Shown here: positions 7,663-8,571 of the stretch, piece by piece | Position numbering within the stretch: position 1 is the stretch's first letter | Layout: every line of letters starts with the position of its first letter | Source of the DNA: UM-FILTER-37-12 sp964344965 | GTDB taxonomy: Bacteria; Patescibacteriota; Patescibacteriia; Magasanikbacterales; UBA922 | NCBI GenBank assembly: GCA_964344965.1 | Contig: CAYFPJ010000032.1 | Coordinates: forward strand, 1-8,571 | DNA: 8,571 nt | Direction of reading: 5' to 3' | Notes under the pieces: generated by a model | Seen by the model: the letters and a program-made list of their open reading frames with translations, nothing else | Database searches by the model: none | Told to the model about the DNA's origin: nothing | Made by a program: the position numbers and the translations under genes

Positions 7663-8070
7663 ATGGTGTCGAGACAGATGCTGGTCCTGGTGATGGCAGT
7701 GACGACTCCTCTGATCGGATGCGTTGGGGATGCTCTTCCGACGCACGAGGAGTCCATGAAGGCGTTCTGCGGGGAACTCGAAGGTGTCGTGAACTTCGTG
7801 ACGCGGGAGATCAGCGGGGACTTCCGTGAGACCTTCTGCCTCGATGCAGATGGGATCCGTCACGGTCGCTACGAGCTCTCTTACTTTCCGCATCTCCAGC
7901 CCAAGGCTTCGGGTGTCATCCTCGGAGGCTTCTACCTTCACGGCACTCCTGCTGGTCGCTGGATCGATGCGACGGGAGACATCGAGGGGCTCCCCAAAGA
8001 GGCCTTGCCCAAGCTCTGTGTCTGTCATCTTCCTGAGGAGGTAATGCCTTCCTCGGGTGGTGACAAGTAA
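7663..8070 (+). CDS. Small lipoprotein with MORN-like element, probably horizontally acquired
   Basis: The 135-residue product from ATG 7663 begins with a textbook lipoprotein signal: 'MVSRQMLVLVMAVTTPLIGC', with lipobox LIGC and lipidated Cys20. The mature part holds 'LDADGIRHGRYEL' and 'GGFYLHGTPAGRW', a MORN-like G-x-Y-x-x-G-x-x-x-G-x-W pattern that I associate with lipoproteins of high-GC deltaproteobacteria such as myxobacteria. It also has Cys pairs (FCGEL, FCLD, LCVC). Alternative in-frame ATGs at 7615 and 7651 would put extra residues ahead of the signal peptide; 7663 has GGGGG (7653-7657) just upstream. TTGACA at 7599-7604 could be a -35, but no good -10 follows. G/C-rich third codon positions support this frame and strand over the opposite-strand frame at 7636-8136. 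The function is unknown. Confidence 0.65.
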   Translation: MVSRQMLVLVMAVTTPLIGCVGDALPTHEESMKAFCGELEGVVNFVTREISGDFRETFCLDADGIRHGRYELSYFPHLQPKASGVILGGFYLHGTPAGRWIDATGDIEGLPKEALPKLCVCHLPEEVMPSSGGDK

Positions 8071-8082
8071 CAACCACACAAC

Positions 8083-8157
8083 AAGGAGGATGCCGTGGAA
8101 ACACGCGCAAGACCACCGCCTACAGACGTTGCTCAATGACAGACGTCGGCGAGCAAC
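8083..8157 (+). pseudogene. Possible second cistron of the GC-rich block, cut off at its edge
   Basis: AAGGAGG at 8083-8089, 13 bases after the lipoprotein stop, is the only consensus Shine-Dalgarno in the window. Two starts are possible. GTG 8095, with ideal 5-base spacing, encodes only 14 residues to the TGA at 8137-8139. ATG 8090 starts 'MPWKHAQDHRLQTLLND', with G/C-rich third positions like the lipoprotein gene, but is too close to the site for normal use and runs out of the GC-rich block into the terminator hairpin and repeat DNA. The second reading suggests a gene truncated at the block boundary; the first suggests a small leader-like peptide. Low certainty either way. Confidence 0.3.
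8128..8157. repeat. Inverted repeat GTTGCTC / GAGCAAC at the edge of the GC-rich block
   Basis: GTTGCTC (8128-8134) and GAGCAAC (8151-8157) are perfect 7-base inverted arms around 16 bases. The octamer ACAGACGT also occurs twice with a 17-base period (8122-8129, 8139-8146). The right arm abuts the A run where AT-rich DNA resumes, so this may mark the end of the transferred segment. Confidence 0.4.
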
Positions 8158-8190
8158 AAAAAATCACCAAATTAATGGTGGTTTTTTGTT
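8155..8190. terminator. Bidirectional hairpin terminator right of the GC-rich block
   Basis: A long stem runs from AACAAAAAA through TCACCA (8155-8169) and pairs with TGGTGG plus TTTTTTGTT (8176-8190), with one T-G wobble and a 6-base loop. T-rich sequence follows to about 8203. It has the same style as the hairpin at 7542-7574 and would stop transcripts leaving the lipoprotein gene. Confidence 0.75.
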
Positions 8191-8267
8191 TTATTTTTTT
8201 ATTCTTGAAAAACAAAAAACACTCAGCGGACACGGATCCCGATTAAATCTTTAAGCGGTTTTATTCC

Positions 8268-8283
8268 TCGATGCTTGCATCGA
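8268..8283. repeat. Short palindrome TCGATGC-TT-GCATCGA
   Basis: Perfect 7-base inverted arms surround a TT centre. The GCTTGC core is the same as in the larger palindrome centred at 8338-8339, suggesting a related hairpin element. Confidence 0.55.
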
Positions 8284-8290
8284 AAAAGTG

Positions 8291-8387
8291 AAAACTAACA
8301 TTGGTTGAAATAAGATTTTCTGCCAATACCCCGCAGCTTGCTGCGGGGATGGCCCGATGAAGTCTTACTTAAACCAAATTTACTTTT
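8291..8387. repeat. Large imperfect palindrome (REP/hairpin-like element)
   Basis: The core CCCCGCAGCTTGCTGCGGGG (8329-8348) is a perfect 9-base inverted repeat with a TT centre. Outside it, GCCA/TGGC pair, then 8308-8319 pairs with 8359-8370 (one mismatch, two G-T), TTGGTT (8301-8306) with AACCAA (8372-8377), and AAAACTAA (8291-8298) with TTACTTTT (8380-8387, one mismatch). Most of 97 bases can fold into one hairpin. It resembles REP elements moved by REP-associated Y1 transposases, or a structured RNA; no such transposase is in the window. Confidence 0.6.
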
Positions 8388-8396
8388 ATTTCGGGA

Positions 8397-8477
8397 AACC
8401 CGCAACTTTCCCGACTCAGTCGGGATGCTCTAACTAGTTGAACAATGTTTTAGAAAAATATAAAAAGCTCAGCGGAC
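8397..8477 (-). repeat. tRNA-like tandem repeat, copy 1 (degenerate)
   Basis: This copy is identical to copy 2 at 76 of 81 bases, with an offset of exactly 94. Read on the minus strand it has a D-arm (GTTC, loop, GAGC at 8443-8427), an anticodon-like arm that is a palindrome (8425-8409) and a 5-base variable loop, but the T-arm is shrunk to CGGG-TTT-CCCG and no acceptor stem can form. The AT-rich flank (8444-8466) is duplicated too, so the unit copied was larger than the tRNA-like part. Confidence 0.65.
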
Positions 8478-8537
8478 CGGACGGGACTCGAACCCGCAAC
8501 TTTCCCGACTCAGTCGGGATGCTCTAACTGGTTGAAC
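8473..8537 (-). pseudogene. tRNA-like gene fragment (tRNA-Asp-like 3' portion), copy 2
   Basis: On the minus strand this reads D-stem GTTC/GAGC (8537-8521), a 17-base anticodon arm (8519-8503), variable loop AAGTT, a T-arm with the classic GGGTTCGAGTCCC (8497-8481), the acceptor 3' strand CCGGTCC (8480-8474) and a G discriminator (8473). The AAGTTGCGGGTTCGA stretch and G73 are most like bacterial tRNA-Asp as I remember it. It is not a working tRNA as seen. The matching 5' acceptor strand GGACCGG is absent: the sequence before the D-arm is AT-rich. The anticodon loop ACTGAGT also lacks U33. A 3' tRNA fragment fits a footprint of integration or duplication at a tRNA gene. Confidence 0.6.
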
Positions 8538-8571
8538 AGTATTTTAGAAGAAAATAAAAAGCTCAGCGGAC
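8491..8571 (-). repeat. Tandem repeat unit, copy 2 (runs to window edge)
   Basis: This is the second copy of the 81-base sequence at 8397-8477 (five mismatches). It ends exactly at the window edge with GCTCAGCGGAC, the same bases that in copy 1 lead into a tRNA 3' end. The array therefore probably continues to the right with another tRNA-like unit or the intact tRNA gene. Confidence 0.7.

Larger units (their letters stand above)
7628..8157. mobile_element. GC-rich island of foreign composition
   Basis: Base composition changes abruptly. By hand count, 7741-7800 has 35 G+C of 60 and 7801-7860 has 37 of 60, while native genes such as 1261-1320 have under a third. AT-rich sequence returns at the A run after 8157. 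Codon third positions in the enclosed reading frame are mostly G or C. No transposase, integrase or clear terminal repeat is visible, so the transfer route is unknown. A chimeric assembly is a real alternative. Confidence 0.55.
8191..8396. other. Gene-free stretch with palindromes
   Basis: No reading frame here looks like a real protein. The stretch holds a decamer CTCAGCGGAC (8222-8231) that recurs at 8468 and 8562, a 16-base palindrome (8268-8283) and a large imperfect palindrome (8291-8387). TCCCGA (8237-8242) and TCGGGA (8391-8396), with their AT-rich inner flanks, are approximate inverted repeats bracketing most of it, as in a small non-autonomous element. Confidence 0.5.

Noticed and set aside
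7636..8136. Opposite-strand 166-residue open frame in the GC-rich block
   Set aside because: Its product has no recognisable domain, and third-position GC, the lipobox and the MORN-like motif all favour the plus-strand frame; long shadow frames are expected in GC-rich DNA.
8090..8254. Full-length protein gene reading through the right terminator hairpin
   Set aside because: After about 22 codons the frame crosses a hairpin terminator and repeat DNA and loses any coding character; reported only as a possible truncated cistron.
7600..8571. Integron gene cassette with attC site
   Set aside because: A lone high-GC gene next to palindromes suggested this, but I could not find paired RYYYAAC/GTTRRRY core sites at the ends of the block or the palindrome, and no integrase is present.
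8397..8571. CRISPR array
   Set aside because: The repeats are about 81 bases with a 13-base spacing, only two copies, and the content is tRNA-like.

Overview
The window looks like a piece of a small, AT-rich bacterial genome, most likely from the Patescibacteria (Candidate Phyla Radiation). This rests on protein style only: lysine- and isoleucine-rich proteins, native genes without a well-placed Shine-Dalgarno site, a compact secreted protein with a peptidoglycan-binding end, and a short membrane-anchored glucosaminidase with the 'LLPAIAMQES..NPFGWG' pattern I associate with that group. No rRNA or other marker gene is present, so the placement is an inference. Stop codons fit the standard bacterial code.

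Layout, left to right. (1) Bases 3-941 (+): the 3' part of a repeat-containing surface protein ending in a peptidoglycan-binding domain. (2) 1059-4178 (+): a complete phosphoenolpyruvate synthase fused in frame to a lipoprotein-like signal/transmembrane segment, a PsbP-like domain and a four-cysteine tail. (3) 4214-6904 (+): a secreted multidomain protein resembling GH123/DUF4091 glycoside hydrolases, ending in the same four-cysteine tail. (4) A hairpin terminator at 6931-6958, shared with the convergent gene 6961-7497 (-), a membrane-anchored glucosaminidase-like protein. (5) About 7628-8157: an abruptly GC-rich block carrying a small lipoprotein gene with a MORN-like element and a possible truncated second cistron. 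An A/T-armed hairpin lies on either side of the block. (6) 8191-8571: no convincing gene, but dense structure: a large imperfect palindrome, smaller palindromes and two 81-base copies (94-base period) of a degenerate tRNA-like sequence reading on the minus strand.

The native genes share a cell-envelope theme: peptidoglycan binding, peptidoglycan or glycan cleavage, and two extracytoplasmic proteins with a common cysteine tail. The odd member is the gluconeogenic enzyme PEP synthase, which here appears tethered to the membrane by a C-terminal extension. The right end looks like a recombination or integration site: foreign-composition DNA next to tRNA-like repeats and hairpin elements.
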